A DNA stretch of 64,000 nt from Gracilibacillus timonensis (lineage in GTDB: Bacteria > Bacillota > Bacilli > Bacillales > Amphibacillaceae), in assembly GCF_900086715.1 (NCBI RefSeq), contig NZ_FLKH01000012.1, positions 744,001 to 808,000 of the forward strand. The letters run 5' to 3'. Below are positions 1 to 10,660 of the stretch, in pieces; positions within the stretch are counted from its first letter, which is position 1, and each line of letters opens with the position of its first letter. The translations under genes and the position numbers were made by a program. Below the pieces are notes generated by a model. The model was not told the origin of the DNA. It was given only the letters and a program-made list of their open reading frames with translations, and did no database searches.

Positions 1-132
1 TACATATGAGATAAAGTGTGACTTATCAGGATGTATAGCGACCGTAGTGTCTTTGTTTTAACTTTTCAGAAAGTATGGTAGAAACAAACGCTTAACACAG
101 GATGATGATACGGATAGGGAAGGAGAAATTAA

Positions 133-1173
133 ATGAAAACAAAGGTGATACTTGTTATTGTCTGTATCTTTTTTATTATCATAACGACATTGTTGTTCGT
201 TCAAGTAAAATTGGATTCTTCTGTGAAGGTTATTCAGCACGACAGTCACCACGTCCTACTCGAGAAAAAGTCGCCATTACCTACAGATTTATTTATTTTT
301 GGGGACGATGCCCCTCTTTGGTATTTTATTGATCAGCCAGTCAATATTTTTACAAAAATGTATGGAAAACCTGAACGTAAAGATCCGTCTCTTTTCGAAT
401 GGGAGTGGTGGATATTTAACAAGGCAGATCACTATCTGCAAATAGCCGTAAAGGATAAGCGTATTCTTGGGATATATACCAATTCGGACGTACTATCCAC
501 ATCTCCTGTCAAAATAGGAGAAACGACAGAAACACTGGAAGAGGAGTATGATTGGCAGCAGACGCTTGATTTCGATCTATTTCAAATAAAGCTATCGGAT
601 GAAGATATGGTAGAGCGTCCCCTTCTGTCATTAAATGATCAAGTTCTTGCCCAATTGTTTTTAGATGAGGGGGAAGCAGCAGTAGCGGGTGTCCGTTTTA
701 TGAATGAGGAGATGTTAGAACAATTACACCCATATCCAATGTATTATACCGGTGAATTACAAGAAGTTAAAGAGCCTACTGATCAGGAATGGCAGTTAAT
801 AGAGGAAGCAGAGGCACAACAAATGCTGGAAATCACCAATAGTATTCGTCGCAATCAAGAGCTAACGGAGCTTAGCTGGGATGAAAGGACAGCCAAAGTT
901 GCTAAGTCTCATAGTGAAGAGATGAGAGAAGAAGAATTTTTTTCTCATTCTAGTTCAAATGGGGAGGGCTTAGTGAAACGTTTGGATATGGCAGGTATTG
1001 ATTATACAGCAGCTGGTGAAAACATCGCCATACATTCTCCTGATGCAGTGGAGGTTATCCATCAATGGCTTCACCATAAGGGACAGCGAGAAGCCTTGCT
1101 TAAAGAAGAGTATACTCATCTGGGTGTCGGGGTGCATCGAACACATTATACGCAAAATTTTCTAAAAAAATAG
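133..1173 (+). CDS. ylbC: YlbC-like CAP-domain protein
   Basis: The 346-residue protein has the length and position of B. subtilis YlbC. Residues ~5-24 form one hydrophobic segment, a membrane anchor or uncleaved signal. The middle (~50-190) corresponds to the CAP-associated N-terminal domain. Residues ~225-345 are a CAP/SCP domain, recognisable from the N-S-I-R-x-N-Q start, the HSEEM helix, FFSHSS and the AGENIA motif. CAP-domain proteins are usually secreted or surface-exposed and the biochemical role of this one is unknown. The ATG is preceded by a good ribosome binding site (gggaaggaga). It is the first gene of a ylbC-ylbG series in the B. subtilis order. Family assignment is firm; function is not. 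Confidence 0.85.
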   Translation: MKTKVILVIVCIFFIIITTLLFVQVKLDSSVKVIQHDSHHVLLEKKSPLPTDLFIFGDDAPLWYFIDQPVNIFTKMYGKPERKDPSLFEWEWWIFNKADHYLQIAVKDKRILGIYTNSDVLSTSPVKIGETTETLEEEYDWQQTLDFDLFQIKLSDEDMVERPLLSLNDQVLAQLFLDEGEAAVAGVRFMNEEMLEQLHPYPMYYTGELQEVKEPTDQEWQLIEEAEAQQMLEITNSIRRNQELTELSWDERTAKVAKSHSEEMREEEFFSHSSSNGEGLVKRLDMAGIDYTAAGENIAIHSPDAVEVIHQWLHHKGQREALLKEEYTHLGVGVHRTHYTQNFLKK

Positions 1174-1243
1174 GGAGAACGCACATAGAAATCGTTTATG
1201 CATAATTATAATAGTAGAATACATGCAAGAGGGGGGATTACTT

Positions 1244-1612
1244 ATGAATCCCAAAGTGAAAGAGTTCAAACAATTTATCCAAAAACACCCACAGTTACTG
1301 CAAGAAGTCCGTAATGGAAAAATCGGGCTTCAGGAGGCATTCGAGCAATATGTGTTATTAGGAGAGGATGATCCCTCATGGAAAAAATACACGAATAAGA
1401 CTAGCGATAAAAAAGAAAAAGACAATGAACAACTCTTGAAGAAATTATGGAAACATGTGGAACAGCTAGATGTCGACCAAATTGAAACACATATCAACGG
1501 CTTGAGTGGTGCGATTGATCATGTAGTAACGTTAATTGGTCAATTTAAGGATTATCGTAATAATCAAACATCGTCATCCCAGCATCCATTTCAGCATCAT
1601 ACAAGAGATTAG
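1244..1612 (+). CDS. ylbD: YlbD-like spore coat protein
   Basis: A 122-residue hydrophilic, lysine- and glutamine-rich protein matching YlbD in size, charge and position between ylbC and ylbE. The YlbD family is annotated as a putative spore coat protein. An in-frame ATG lies 21 bases upstream, but the start at 1244 has the ribosome binding site (agagggggga, 1228-1237) at proper distance and gives the usual family N-terminus MNPKVKEF. No membrane segment or catalytic motif is visible. It runs into ylbE after only 8 bases, so the two are probably cotranscribed. Confidence 0.8.
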   Translation: MNPKVKEFKQFIQKHPQLLQEVRNGKIGLQEAFEQYVLLGEDDPSWKKYTNKTSDKKEKDNEQLLKKLWKHVEQLDVDQIETHINGLSGAIDHVVTLIGQFKDYRNNQTSSSQHPFQHHTRD

Positions 1613-1620
1613 GAGGCGTT

Positions 1621-1854
1621 ATGGAATTAGATACGTATCGTTATCTACAACAAAAAGAAGAATTGTGGAAATTTGTCCGGCTGCATCCAGAATGGTATCG
1701 TTATTTAACTCGTGAACCTGCCAGGGTAGCAGAATTAGAGGTCATGGCCAAACAGTATTATGGTAAAACCTTGCCACAAAGGATGGAACGAGTACAACAA
1801 AATATGCAAATGATTCAATTGCTTATGCAAATGGCAGGTTCTTGGAATGATTAA
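1621..1854 (+). CDS. ylbE: YlbE-like protein
   Basis: A 77-residue protein of the YlbE-like family with an aromatic- and arginine-rich N-terminal half (FVRLHPEWYRYLTREP) and a methionine/glutamine-rich tail. The start has a strong ribosome binding site (taggaggcg) 8 bases after the ylbD stop. The family has no established biochemical function; its place in the ylbC-G cluster is the main support. Confidence 0.8.
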   Translation: MELDTYRYLQQKEELWKFVRLHPEWYRYLTREPARVAELEVMAKQYYGKTLPQRMERVQQNMQMIQLLMQMAGSWND

Positions 1855-1920
1855 GAAACTGCCCCCTTTTTTTTCTATGTCAAAATTGGTATGATAAGGG
1901 TATGGAGGTGGATAGATTAA

Positions 1921-2361
1921 ATGTTAACAACAATAGAAATTGTCGATATATTAGATGAATCAGAGGATTTAGGGCAAATGGTATTGTCTTCTGAGGTAAT
2001 GGAAGAATTTTATCAGGCGAAGCAAGTGATGGAAGAAGATCAGAAAGCACAAGAATTGATTCGTCGTTTTAATCATATGAAAGAAGCCTACGAAGAAGTA
2101 GAGCGTTTTGGCCGGTATCACCCGGACTATAGTCAAATTATGAAGGACATCCGTGCAACGAAAAGAGAGATGGATATGCATGATACGATTGCTTCCTATA
2201 AGATGGCGGAGACTTCGTTGCAGAAATTTTTAGATGAGATTAGCCAATTGGTGGCTTACAGTGTCAGTGATAATGTGAAAGTTCCTCTGGATGGTGCGGC
2301 ATTAACCGATAGTGGCTGTGGTTGCGGATCTGGCGGTGGTTGCAGCTGTAAAGTTTCATAA
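1921..2361 (+). CDS. ylbF: YlbF/RicF, subunit of the Ric (Y) complex
   Basis: A 146-residue helical protein of the YlbF/YmcA family. In B. subtilis, YlbF (RicF) works with YmcA (RicA) and YaaT (RicT) in an iron-sulfur-containing complex that affects Spo0A phosphorylation, competence, biofilm formation and RNase Y-dependent mRNA processing. The C-terminus ends in a glycine/cysteine segment (CGCGSGGGCSCK, last ~14 residues) that fits the cluster-ligating tail of RicF and separates it from YmcA, which lacks such a tail. The upstream ggaggtgg motif supports the ATG. The 66-base gap after ylbE may contain its own promoter, but none is convincing. Confidence 0.88.
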   Translation: MLTTIEIVDILDESEDLGQMVLSSEVMEEFYQAKQVMEEDQKAQELIRRFNHMKEAYEEVERFGRYHPDYSQIMKDIRATKREMDMHDTIASYKMAETSLQKFLDEISQLVAYSVSDNVKVPLDGAALTDSGCGCGSGGGCSCKVS

Positions 2362-2391
2362 ATAGATCGATTTAAAAAGGGAGGTGTCATC

Positions 2392-2667
2392 GTGATTGTA
2401 AGCAGACAGGGCCTCGTTGTTTGGTTTCATCAAATGAAGCATATTAAACATATTAAACGATATGGCCATATGGTTCATGTATCAAAAAAATTAAAGTACG
2501 CGATTATTTATGTCAATCAAGAGGATGTGGAAGATACTACGGTTGCATTGAATAAGCTGCCATTTGTAACTAGAGTAGATCCGTCCTTTAAACCATATAT
2601 AAAAACAGAATTTGAAGAGAAAGTAAAAATAGAGGAAAAGGAACTAGACTATAAAATGGGGATATAA
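2392..2667 (+). CDS. ylbG: YlbG, DUF2129 family
   Basis: A 91-residue protein starting with GTG behind an aaaagggaggtg ribosome binding site. The sequence (RQGLVVWFHQMKHIKHIKRYG, then a V-x-Y-V-N-Q-E-D stretch and P-F-V-T-R-V-D-P-S) matches the DUF2129/YlbG family, which are small cytosolic proteins of unknown function. It follows ylbF by 30 bases and ends the ylbC-ylbG group. A hairpin lies 39 bases after its stop. Confidence 0.82.
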   Translation: MIVSRQGLVVWFHQMKHIKHIKRYGHMVHVSKKLKYAIIYVNQEDVEDTTVALNKLPFVTRVDPSFKPYIKTEFEEKVKIEEKELDYKMGI

Positions 2668-2705
2668 ACCCCGTTTTGTCAGGTTAATACTTAGAGAGTA
2701 TGCTG

Positions 2706-2734
2706 GGCCCATTGGCGGAGATTGCTAATGGGCC
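2706..2734 (+). terminator. Hairpin after ylbG, possible terminator
   Basis: An 8-bp perfect stem (2706-2713 with 2727-2734) extends by a G-T, G-C and C-G pair around a 7-base loop. A T-run appears only about 13 bases later (2748-2753), so it may be a weak intrinsic terminator or only an RNA-stabilising hairpin. Confidence 0.35.
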
Positions 2735-2776
2735 AAACGTGTGGCATTTTTTATATGATCGATCATTTGTCCATCG

Positions 2777-2949
2777 TCGTCCTATGCGTCATCGCGGAAA
2801 TGACGGCCAAAATCCGAGGGGAAAGCACCGAAATGGGCGTCATCATGGAAATGACGGCCAAAATCCGAGGGAGAAGCGCTGAAATGGTCGTCATCATGGA
2901 AATGACGGCCAAAATCCGAGGGAAAATCGAAAAAACGGTCGTCATCGAC
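2777..2949. repeat. 51-bp tandem repeat, about 3.4 copies
   Basis: The motif ggaaatgacggccaaaatcc recurs at 2796, 2847 and 2898, giving a period of exactly 51 bases, with partial units on both sides. Each junction can pair as atgacggcc against ggtcgtcat across an A-rich loop, so the array is a string of small hairpins. A diverged single unit of the same architecture lies at 63214-63257. Confidence 0.8.
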
Positions 2950-3019
2950 GATCAAACTCTGTACAAGTACCTTGTTATAGAAGGAGCTCTATTCATACTT
3001 TGCTTACACCGAAAAAAAA

Positions 3020-3050
3020 CCTGCAGCTTATTCAACTGCAGGCTCTTTTT
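3020..3050 (+). terminator. Intrinsic terminator upstream of rsmD
   Basis: The 7-bp stem cctgcag/ctgcagg (3020-3026 with 3036-3042) is followed by ctcttttt. It would stop any transcript crossing the tandem repeat region from the ylb genes. Confidence 0.7.
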
Positions 3051-3272
3051 ATCGTCTCAAACAGGAGATGATAAAAAGATAAAGGGAGAGGAGAAACCGG
3101 AAGAAGAACTTATGGGGAAATGTAAGTCTTCTCCGACTAAAGCAACTCATCCTTGTTGCTTTAATATAAGGTTACCCAAAAGAATGAAAAATATACAAAC
3201 ACATTTGAGAATATTCCTGCTTTTATGCTATATTTAAAAAGATTTGCGACAGAGAATGGAGGTAGCAGCCAA

Positions 3273-5466
<2,194 letters not shown>

Positions 5467-5614
5467 GCTTGTCACTCCTTTAGCACATTCCTGTACCTTT
5501 TTGATAATCAGTAGTAAAATATATCGTGCTTTACATGTTTATCCTACGTTCTAATATACGCTAGAGGACCCTATAAATATGACAATGCAATCAGATTTTG
5601 AAAGAAGGGATAGG

Positions 5615-6634
5615 ATGTTTCGATTCAAAAATAATGTAAGGATTGTCGCTTTTTTAATAGCGTTAATCGCCGTCTTTTTCTTTTTTAGCTTCCGGCTCCC
5701 CTTTTATATTCATCAGCCAGGACATGCGGATCCACTAGATCCAGTGGTAGCGGTTGATGATGGATATGACAGTGAAGGGGAAATGTATTTGGTTACCATT
5801 CAAGGTGGCAGGGCTACGCCGTTCACCTATTTAATGGCACAACTTAGAGAGTATTATGATGTACTCCCTCTAAATGAAGTATTGCCAGAGGATATGACGG
5901 ATGAGGAATATCGACAACTACAATTAATGATGATGGAGAATTCACAGGAAGCCTCTAAAGTTGTTGCATATGAGGCGTCAGATCAGTCCATTGATATTGA
6001 GTACAATGGTGTGTATGTTGTGTCTGTGGTGGAGGACATGCCAGCAGATGGTGTGCTTCAATCAGGGGATAAGGTCATTGAGATAGACGGTGAGAAGATA
6101 GAAGAGGCAGATAACCTGATTAGCCTGGTTACATCGAAGTCTCCTGGAGATACAGTAAATCTAACCATTGATAGAGAGGGAGAAACCCATACGGAGGAGA
6201 TCACTTTAGAAGCAATGGATGCACTAGATGGTCAACCTGGTATAGGTATTCAATTGGTGACCAACAGAGAAGTTAACGTTTCTCCTGAATTGAATTTTTC
6301 CAGCGGGGATATTGGAGGTCCGAGTGCTGGTTTAATGTTTTCTTTGGAAATCTATGATCAGCTGACAAGTGAAGATTTAACGAAAGGACATCAAATCGCT
6401 GGTACTGGAGAGATTGATTATCATGGAAATGTTGGACGTATCGGTGGGGTGGATAAAAAGATAATCGCAGCCGATAATGCCGGATGCGAGATATTTTTCG
6501 CGCCTAATGAAGGAGACAGAGAGGGCTCAAATTTTGAAGTAGCCAAACAAACTGCTGAAGATATTGGATCAGATATGGAAGTCGTCCCAGTAGACACCTT
6601 CACCGATGCTTTGGAATATTTAGAAGGATTATAA
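5615..6634 (+). CDS. ylbL: YlbL, membrane-anchored PDZ-Lon-type serine protease
   Basis: A 339-residue protein with an N-terminal membrane segment (~9-29), a PDZ domain (~118-200) and a C-terminal Lon-type protease domain. The catalytic serine is S237 in GGPSAG and the catalytic lysine is K282 in GGVDKKIIAA, the Ser-Lys dyad of the Lon family. B. subtilis YlbL is a membrane protease that degrades the division inhibitor YneA after DNA damage. ATG 5615 is chosen because gaaggga (5604-5610) precedes it; a longer frame from 5579 lacks a signal. It is divergent from ylbJ and convergent with tmcAL. Confidence 0.92.
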   Translation: MFRFKNNVRIVAFLIALIAVFFFFSFRLPFYIHQPGHADPLDPVVAVDDGYDSEGEMYLVTIQGGRATPFTYLMAQLREYYDVLPLNEVLPEDMTDEEYRQLQLMMMENSQEASKVVAYEASDQSIDIEYNGVYVVSVVEDMPADGVLQSGDKVIEIDGEKIEEADNLISLVTSKSPGDTVNLTIDREGETHTEEITLEAMDALDGQPGIGIQLVTNREVNVSPELNFSSGDIGGPSAGLMFSLEIYDQLTSEDLTKGHQIAGTGEIDYHGNVGRIGGVDKKIIAADNAGCEIFFAPNEGDREGSNFEVAKQTAEDIGSDMEVVPVDTFTDALEYLEGL

Positions 6635-6755
6635 GGTCAGAATTATCAGGAGGTTTAGGGATTGTTGGTTTCCATATCTACTAAGGGTTACCGCTCCTAT
6701 AGCCGGAAAACTTACGATCCCTTAACGCTGTGGTAAAGCGAGACTTACGTAATAC

Positions 6756-6794
6756 TAAAAAAGCAGTAAGGAATGCGTCCTGCTGCTTTTTTAG
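6756..6794. terminator. Bidirectional terminator between ylbL and tmcAL
   Basis: An inverted repeat with arms aaaaaagcag and ctgctttttt encloses an inner agga/tcct pairing. It has A-runs and T-runs on both sides, so it can serve the converging genes from either direction. It overlaps the last codons of tmcAL (stop at 6791). Confidence 0.8.
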
Positions 6795-7996
6795 ATGATA
6801 AATGGCTTCTGATAGCTTTGTTGACTAAGTAGCTGCTGAGAGGCATTAGGCAGGATACTGTAATAGGCCGCATCGACACGATCATCAAGTGTTTGATAAG
6901 GGTAAGGAGCCTTGTTGCTGGTATACCAGCTAATATCTGTCTGTTTTTTTATGGAACGAAGGTAAGCCCGTCCTTGGTCATTCATTGCTAAAACACGTAC
7001 TATTGGTAACGTTTCTGCTTTTTCTAACCATGCCTCTATTTCACTTGTCTGCGTATTGGTCAGCAAATGAGTGAAAAGTCGCTGCAAACTTGTCCATGTG
7101 TAGCGTTTAGTTTTCATAAGAGACATCCATTCGTGGAAGTTGTCTGCATATTTCACTGTTTGAAGCATACGATGCTCCAGTCCTTCTTTCATGCCATGGA
7201 TATTTGCCAATTCCTTCGGTTTCATTGTTAAAAGTCGATACTTCAACAAGTGGAAATAGGCCTGCCAGTCATGCCAAGTACCATGTTTATGTTGATAGTT
7301 GTGTAGTGTAGTCCAAGTTTCTTTAGGAATAGCCGTTTCAACCTTTCCGTGATAATTTTGAAGCAGATAACGCCGGATACTGGTTGCGCTTGCGATTGGA
7401 TTATTCAATTCCTGATCATGATAATGATTTTTGACCCGAGAGATCGTATAAGGCTTGATAGCAGCCTGATGATCATAAATGTTTTTCACGTATTGATAGC
7501 CCAATATATTGTTTGGCTGAGTAGCATCAAGTGTTAATTGATCCCCGCCAATGTGTACCAAGGCTTGTTCATGCGCTTTTGGATAAGCGAGGCCTTGATC
7601 AAGTTCCTCTGTTAGTTTTTCATTATAGGCTGTCTGGTGGGCGTTGATCCATTCATACATGTTTTTAAAATCATCTATTCTACCGTGTTCACTGCCGAAA
7701 CAAACGGTGTCCACGTTTAGGTGATGGAGCAGATGGATAGCCCCTTTGGCAAAAATTTCGCTATGTTGGACGGCATAGAAATAAGGGAGCTCTACCACTA
7801 GGTCTATTCCTTGTTTTGCAGCAATTTTCGCTCTGGAAAATTTATCAATAATGGCAGGTTCCCCTCTTTGCAGAAAATTGCCGCTCATAATTGCCACCAT
7901 ACACTCTGCTTGTGTCGCTCGTTTGGCCTCTTGAAAGTGGTAATGGTGACCATTATGATATGGATTATATTCAACGATTAGTCCGCAAGCTTTCAT
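6791..7996 (-). CDS. tmcAL: tRNA(Met) cytidine acetate ligase TmcAL (YlbM)
   Basis: A 401-residue protein of the HIGH-type nucleotidyltransferase superfamily. TmcAL makes N4-acetylcytidine at the wobble position of elongator tRNA-Met using acetate and ATP, as shown for the B. subtilis enzyme. The start GLIVEYNPYHNGH carries the HNGH ATP-binding motif (residues 14-17), and MSGNFLQRGEPAIIDKF and VVELP are family signatures. Length is normal. The ATG has a ribosome binding site (ggagggt) on the minus strand. It stands alone between ylbL and the DUF177 gene. Confidence 0.92.
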   Translation of the reverse strand: MKACGLIVEYNPYHNGHHYHFQEAKRATQAECMVAIMSGNFLQRGEPAIIDKFSRAKIAAKQGIDLVVELPYFYAVQHSEIFAKGAIHLLHHLNVDTVCFGSEHGRIDDFKNMYEWINAHQTAYNEKLTEELDQGLAYPKAHEQALVHIGGDQLTLDATQPNNILGYQYVKNIYDHQAAIKPYTISRVKNHYHDQELNNPIASATSIRRYLLQNYHGKVETAIPKETWTTLHNYQHKHGTWHDWQAYFHLLKYRLLTMKPKELANIHGMKEGLEHRMLQTVKYADNFHEWMSLMKTKRYTWTSLQRLFTHLLTNTQTSEIEAWLEKAETLPIVRVLAMNDQGRAYLRSIKKQTDISWYTSNKAPYPYQTLDDRVDAAYYSILPNASQQLLSQQSYQKPFII

Positions 7997-8092
7997 ATTT
8001 ACCCTCCATATATGTTATAGTAAAGAAGAAGGAAATGTCTTTTGTAGTATATCATAAAAAAGTCAGTATTGTGGTGGTGTAAAGAAAATATA

Positions 8093-8121
8093 TTGACAAA
8101 TGGCCAAATACCTTTTAAAAT
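8093..8121 (+). promoter_or_regulatory. Sigma-A-type promoter for the DUF177-rpmF operon
   Basis: A perfect -35 ttgaca (8093-8098), a 17-base spacer and a -10 taaaat (8116-8121) lie 27 bases upstream of the DUF177 start codon. Confidence 0.75.
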
Positions 8122-8148
8122 ATTTCTTGTTGCCTTGAGGTGATTTTA

Positions 8149-8676
8149 ATGAAAATATTTATTCAGAAATTGATGCAATCACAGGAAGTCCCATATGAGT
8201 TTCATGAAAAAGTGGACGTGTCTAACTTAATAGAAGGCAATAATGACATTCGTGCCATTGAGCCAGTTATCGTTAAAGGAAAGGCATGGATGGACGGGGA
8301 TGATATTACCTGTGTTTATACTGTAACAGGGACGATGATTTTACCTTGTGCCAGAACATTGGTGGATGTACCGTATGATTTTCATATCGATACGGCAGAA
8401 CAGTTTACCACATCCAGTTATCATACGGAGGAAAATGTGTTCTACGTAAGTGGAGAAGTACTTGACTTAACTCCATTTATCGAGGAAAATATCATATTAG
8501 AGGTTCCAATGAGAGTATTTGCTGATAAAGAACAGCTAGAAGCAAATACAGTGACAGAAGGCCATGGATGGACATTGTTTACGGAGGAAGAACAATCCGA
8601 TACCGTCGATCCACGCCTGGAAAAGTTGCAGTCTTTATTAAATGACAAAAGTAATGAGGGAGATAGTAAAGAATAG
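8149..8676 (+). CDS. ylbN: DUF177 (YceD/YlbN) protein, 23S rRNA accumulation family
   Basis: A 175-residue protein of the DUF177/YceD family. The CxxxR-type motif is visible as LPCARTLVDVPYDF (~63-76), followed by an acidic region with DLTPFIEENIILEVPMR, both typical of the family. YceD is encoded next to rpmF in most bacteria and is linked to 23S rRNA accumulation and ribosome assembly; its molecular action is unclear. ATG 8149 follows a ttgaggtga ribosome binding site; the in-frame GTG at 8140 lies within it. It precedes rpmF by 32 bases. Confidence 0.85.
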   Translation: MKIFIQKLMQSQEVPYEFHEKVDVSNLIEGNNDIRAIEPVIVKGKAWMDGDDITCVYTVTGTMILPCARTLVDVPYDFHIDTAEQFTTSSYHTEENVFYVSGEVLDLTPFIEENIILEVPMRVFADKEQLEANTVTEGHGWTLFTEEEQSDTVDPRLEKLQSLLNDKSNEGDSKE

Positions 8677-8708
8677 ATCTTTACTTCCTGATAAAGGAGG
8701 TGTAATGC

Positions 8709-8882
8709 ATGGCAGTACCAAAGCGCAGAACTTCGAAAAAGGTAAAAAACCAACGTCGTACACACAAAAAATTACTTGTACCAGGAATGGTAGAATGTTC
8801 AAACTGTGGTGATTTGACTAAGCCACACCATGTATGCAAATCTTGTGGACAATATAACGGTAAACAAGTAGTAGCACAATAA
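8709..8882 (+). CDS. rpmF: 50S ribosomal protein L32
   Basis: A 57-residue basic protein starting [19 protein letters not shown], the diagnostic N-terminus of L32. Two CxxC pairs (CSNC and CKSC) form a zinc ribbon, so this is the zinc-binding form of L32. The ribosome binding site (taaaggaggtg) is strong. It forms an operon with the DUF177 gene and is followed by an intrinsic terminator. Confidence 0.97.
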   Translation: MAVPKRRTSKKVKNQRRTHKKLLVPGMVECSNCGDLTKPHHVCKSCGQYNGKQVVAQ

Positions 8883-8906
8883 TGGAATTATAGGTTACGA
8901 CATAGT

Positions 8907-8942
8907 AGTGTAAGGGGATTTCCCTTACGCTATTTTTGTTTG
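8907..8942 (+). terminator. Intrinsic terminator after rpmF
   Basis: A 10-bp stem agtgtaaggg/cccttacgct (one G-T pair) with a 5-base loop is followed by atttttgtttg. Confidence 0.85.
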
Positions 8943-9277
8943 TGTACGACAACGGGCATTGGATCATGAAATAGATGTAAAAACCCTATCCTGCTATCGA
9001 TAGATCATCGTACCGGCCTTCCCATATCTAGCTTGGTTTTAAATAGGTTCAGTCCGATTTTTCTTGATGTTCTAGAAAATGCTTAGATAGTTGATATAAA
9101 TCAAATGAGTAAGTGACCGAAGACGCGAAAATAATCAACATCACCTTGTGTAAAATAGCACCCTTTTCATCTCTCTTTTTCTTTCTGAAAATTTGTTGGG
9201 ATGAAATTGCTTCGTAATAAGTCTATCCTCTCTATTAATTGCATACATTATATCAATGAATAGAGGGGGTGGCATTA
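8943..9277. other. Intergenic region, nothing clear
   Basis: These 335 bases between the rpmF terminator and the RsfA-family gene contain no supported gene. I saw no strong sigma-A promoter. A gcata at 9241 recalls a forespore sigma -35 element, but no matching -10 follows at the right distance. Confidence 0.4.
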
Positions 9278-9727
9278 TTGCAAGGGATTCGACAGGACGC
9301 TTGGTCACATGAAGAAGATGTATTGTTAGCAGAGACCGTATTGCGATATATTCAAGAAGGGAAAACACAGCTCACAGCTTTTCGGGAGGTTGGAGATCAA
9401 CTATCTCGAACGGCAGCTGCATGCGGATTTCGCTGGAATGCAACGTTAAGAAAACAATATGATGAAGCCATTCAAAAGGCTAAACAAAACCGCAAACATA
9501 TTCCGTATACAACAGCTGAAAGTGGGATGGTTATTCGAGAAAAGGGACAACCGGCCATACATGAGGTATTGGAATCATTGGAACGTATGCAGAAGTATTA
9601 TCATAGTTTAAATGAACAGCAAGAAGTGCAACAATTGCTAGAGCAGAATCAGCAATTACAACAAACGATTACGAAATATCAGGACTTCCACCAAATCATC
9701 AAGGAAGCAATGAAGCGCTTAGAATAA
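9278..9727 (+). CDS. RsfA-family prespore transcription regulator (YlbO-like)
   Basis: A 149-residue protein with an N-terminal Myb/SANT-like DNA-binding region ([15 protein letters not shown], then [20 protein letters not shown]) and a C-terminal coiled coil rich in glutamine and leucine (~100-145). This is the RsfA family, in B. subtilis RsfA and YlbO; RsfA fine-tunes forespore sigma-F genes. Position after rpmF points to YlbO, but the N-terminus also closely resembles RsfA, so no symbol is given. TTG 9278 is preferred because agaggggg (9262-9269) lies 8 bases upstream; the GTG at 9269 overlaps it. Confidence 0.82.
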   Translation: MQGIRQDAWSHEEDVLLAETVLRYIQEGKTQLTAFREVGDQLSRTAAACGFRWNATLRKQYDEAIQKAKQNRKHIPYTTAESGMVIREKGQPAIHEVLESLERMQKYYHSLNEQQEVQQLLEQNQQLQQTITKYQDFHQIIKEAMKRLE

Positions 9728-9745
9728 AATCACTCGCTGTGTAAG

Positions 9746-9775
9746 CCTCACTTTATCAAGTGGGGTTTTTGTTTG
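9746..9775 (+). terminator. Intrinsic terminator after the RsfA-family gene
   Basis: An 8-bp stem cctcactt/aagtgggg with loop tatc is followed by tttttgtttg. Confidence 0.85.
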
Positions 9776-9840
9776 TCTTTGTTGAGCATCATTCTTTCAA
9801 TCATAAAAAGGGGAAAGAAGACGAATGATGAAAATTTTAC

Positions 9841-9868
9841 TTGCTTGAAAAAGAATGTTCTATATAAT
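9841..9868 (+). promoter_or_regulatory. Sigma-A-type promoter for the DUF3397 gene
   Basis: A -35 ttgctt (9841-9846), a 16-base spacer and a consensus -10 tataat (9863-9868) leave a leader of about 135 bases before the DUF3397 start. Confidence 0.55.
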
Positions 9869-10009
9869 TGAATTACATGAACCAATAGAAATCAGAAGGT
9901 TTATATGCTAGACGAAAAGAAGAGGAGGGAAAGGATAGTTAGTAGACATTGCAATAGTTTTTATATTTTATCGCACTATTTTCTTTCAGAACAGAAATGA
10001 GGAATGAGA

Positions 10010-10414
10010 ATGTTGCAAGGATTATACTACTTATTTGCTTTAATGGTGACTATACCTGTGCTAGTCACTTATATCGTATACCTCATAACATTTAGAATAA
10101 CCAGAAAAAACCGCTATTCCTTTCATGTGGCTGTTGACTGGACAACTCTTTTATATATTTTTTCAGTGATCGCCATGGGAGAATGGTTTTTCTCGATTAA
10201 CTTATTTGGCTATATTATTACTTTCTTACTTTTATTACTGTTAATCATGGTTATCTATCACTGGCGATTCTATACAGATATTGTCTTCACACACGTCTGG
10301 AAGCGATTCTGGAAGCTGGCCTTCTTGATTTTTTTCATGATGTATTTAGGAGGCAGTGTAGCGGGTATTATTTATAGTATCGGCACCTTTTTTACCATTG
10401 TGCAGATAGGATAA
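10010..10414 (+). CDS. DUF3397 family membrane protein
   Basis: A 134-residue protein with four predicted membrane segments (~5-25, ~43-60, ~62-83 and ~102-125) separated by short basic loops such as RITRKNRYSF. Its length, topology and position directly upstream of bshC match the DUF3397 family of Bacillaceae, which has no known function. ATG 10010 is chosen because tgagg (9998-10002) lies 7 bases upstream; ATG 10004 would be too close. The panE-like gene found here in B. subtilis is absent. Confidence 0.7.
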   Translation: MLQGLYYLFALMVTIPVLVTYIVYLITFRITRKNRYSFHVAVDWTTLLYIFSVIAMGEWFFSINLFGYIITFLLLLLLIMVIYHWRFYTDIVFTHVWKRFWKLAFLIFFMMYLGGSVAGIIYSIGTFFTIVQIG

Positions 10415-10660
10415 GTGCGAGTTTAATGTTGGGGAAAAAGGCTCAACGGATACATACCAAGCATTCTGGGAAGACCCACCAAATACATCTTGTCAGGTCT
10501 GCACTTGTCTGGCTCCTGTTTCGAAATTTCCATGTGTTATTTTGTTGGCCTTGTTGAATAACCTTCATAAACAAATTATGTGCGTTTCTTCAACGGATTA
10601 TGTACAATACTAATGGACTGTCATACTGTATATAATTGATAAAAAAGGAGTAAATGATGC

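Larger units (their letters stand above)
2668..3272. other. Intergenic region with hairpin, tandem repeat and terminator
   Basis: The 605 bases between ylbG and rsmD hold a hairpin just after ylbG (2706-2734, arms ggcccatt and aatgggcc), about 3.4 copies of a 51-bp tandem repeat (2777-2949) and an intrinsic terminator (3020-3050). Open frames run through the tandem repeat because 51 is divisible by three, but they lack start signals and look fortuitous. No convincing rsmD promoter was picked out. Confidence 0.6.

Noticed and set aside
2722-3237. A 171-codon open frame with a repeated 17-residue unit upstream of rsmD
   Set aside because: It is created by the 51-bp tandem repeat, has no ribosome binding site, crosses a clear intrinsic terminator at 3020-3050, and its end overlaps the rsmD leader.
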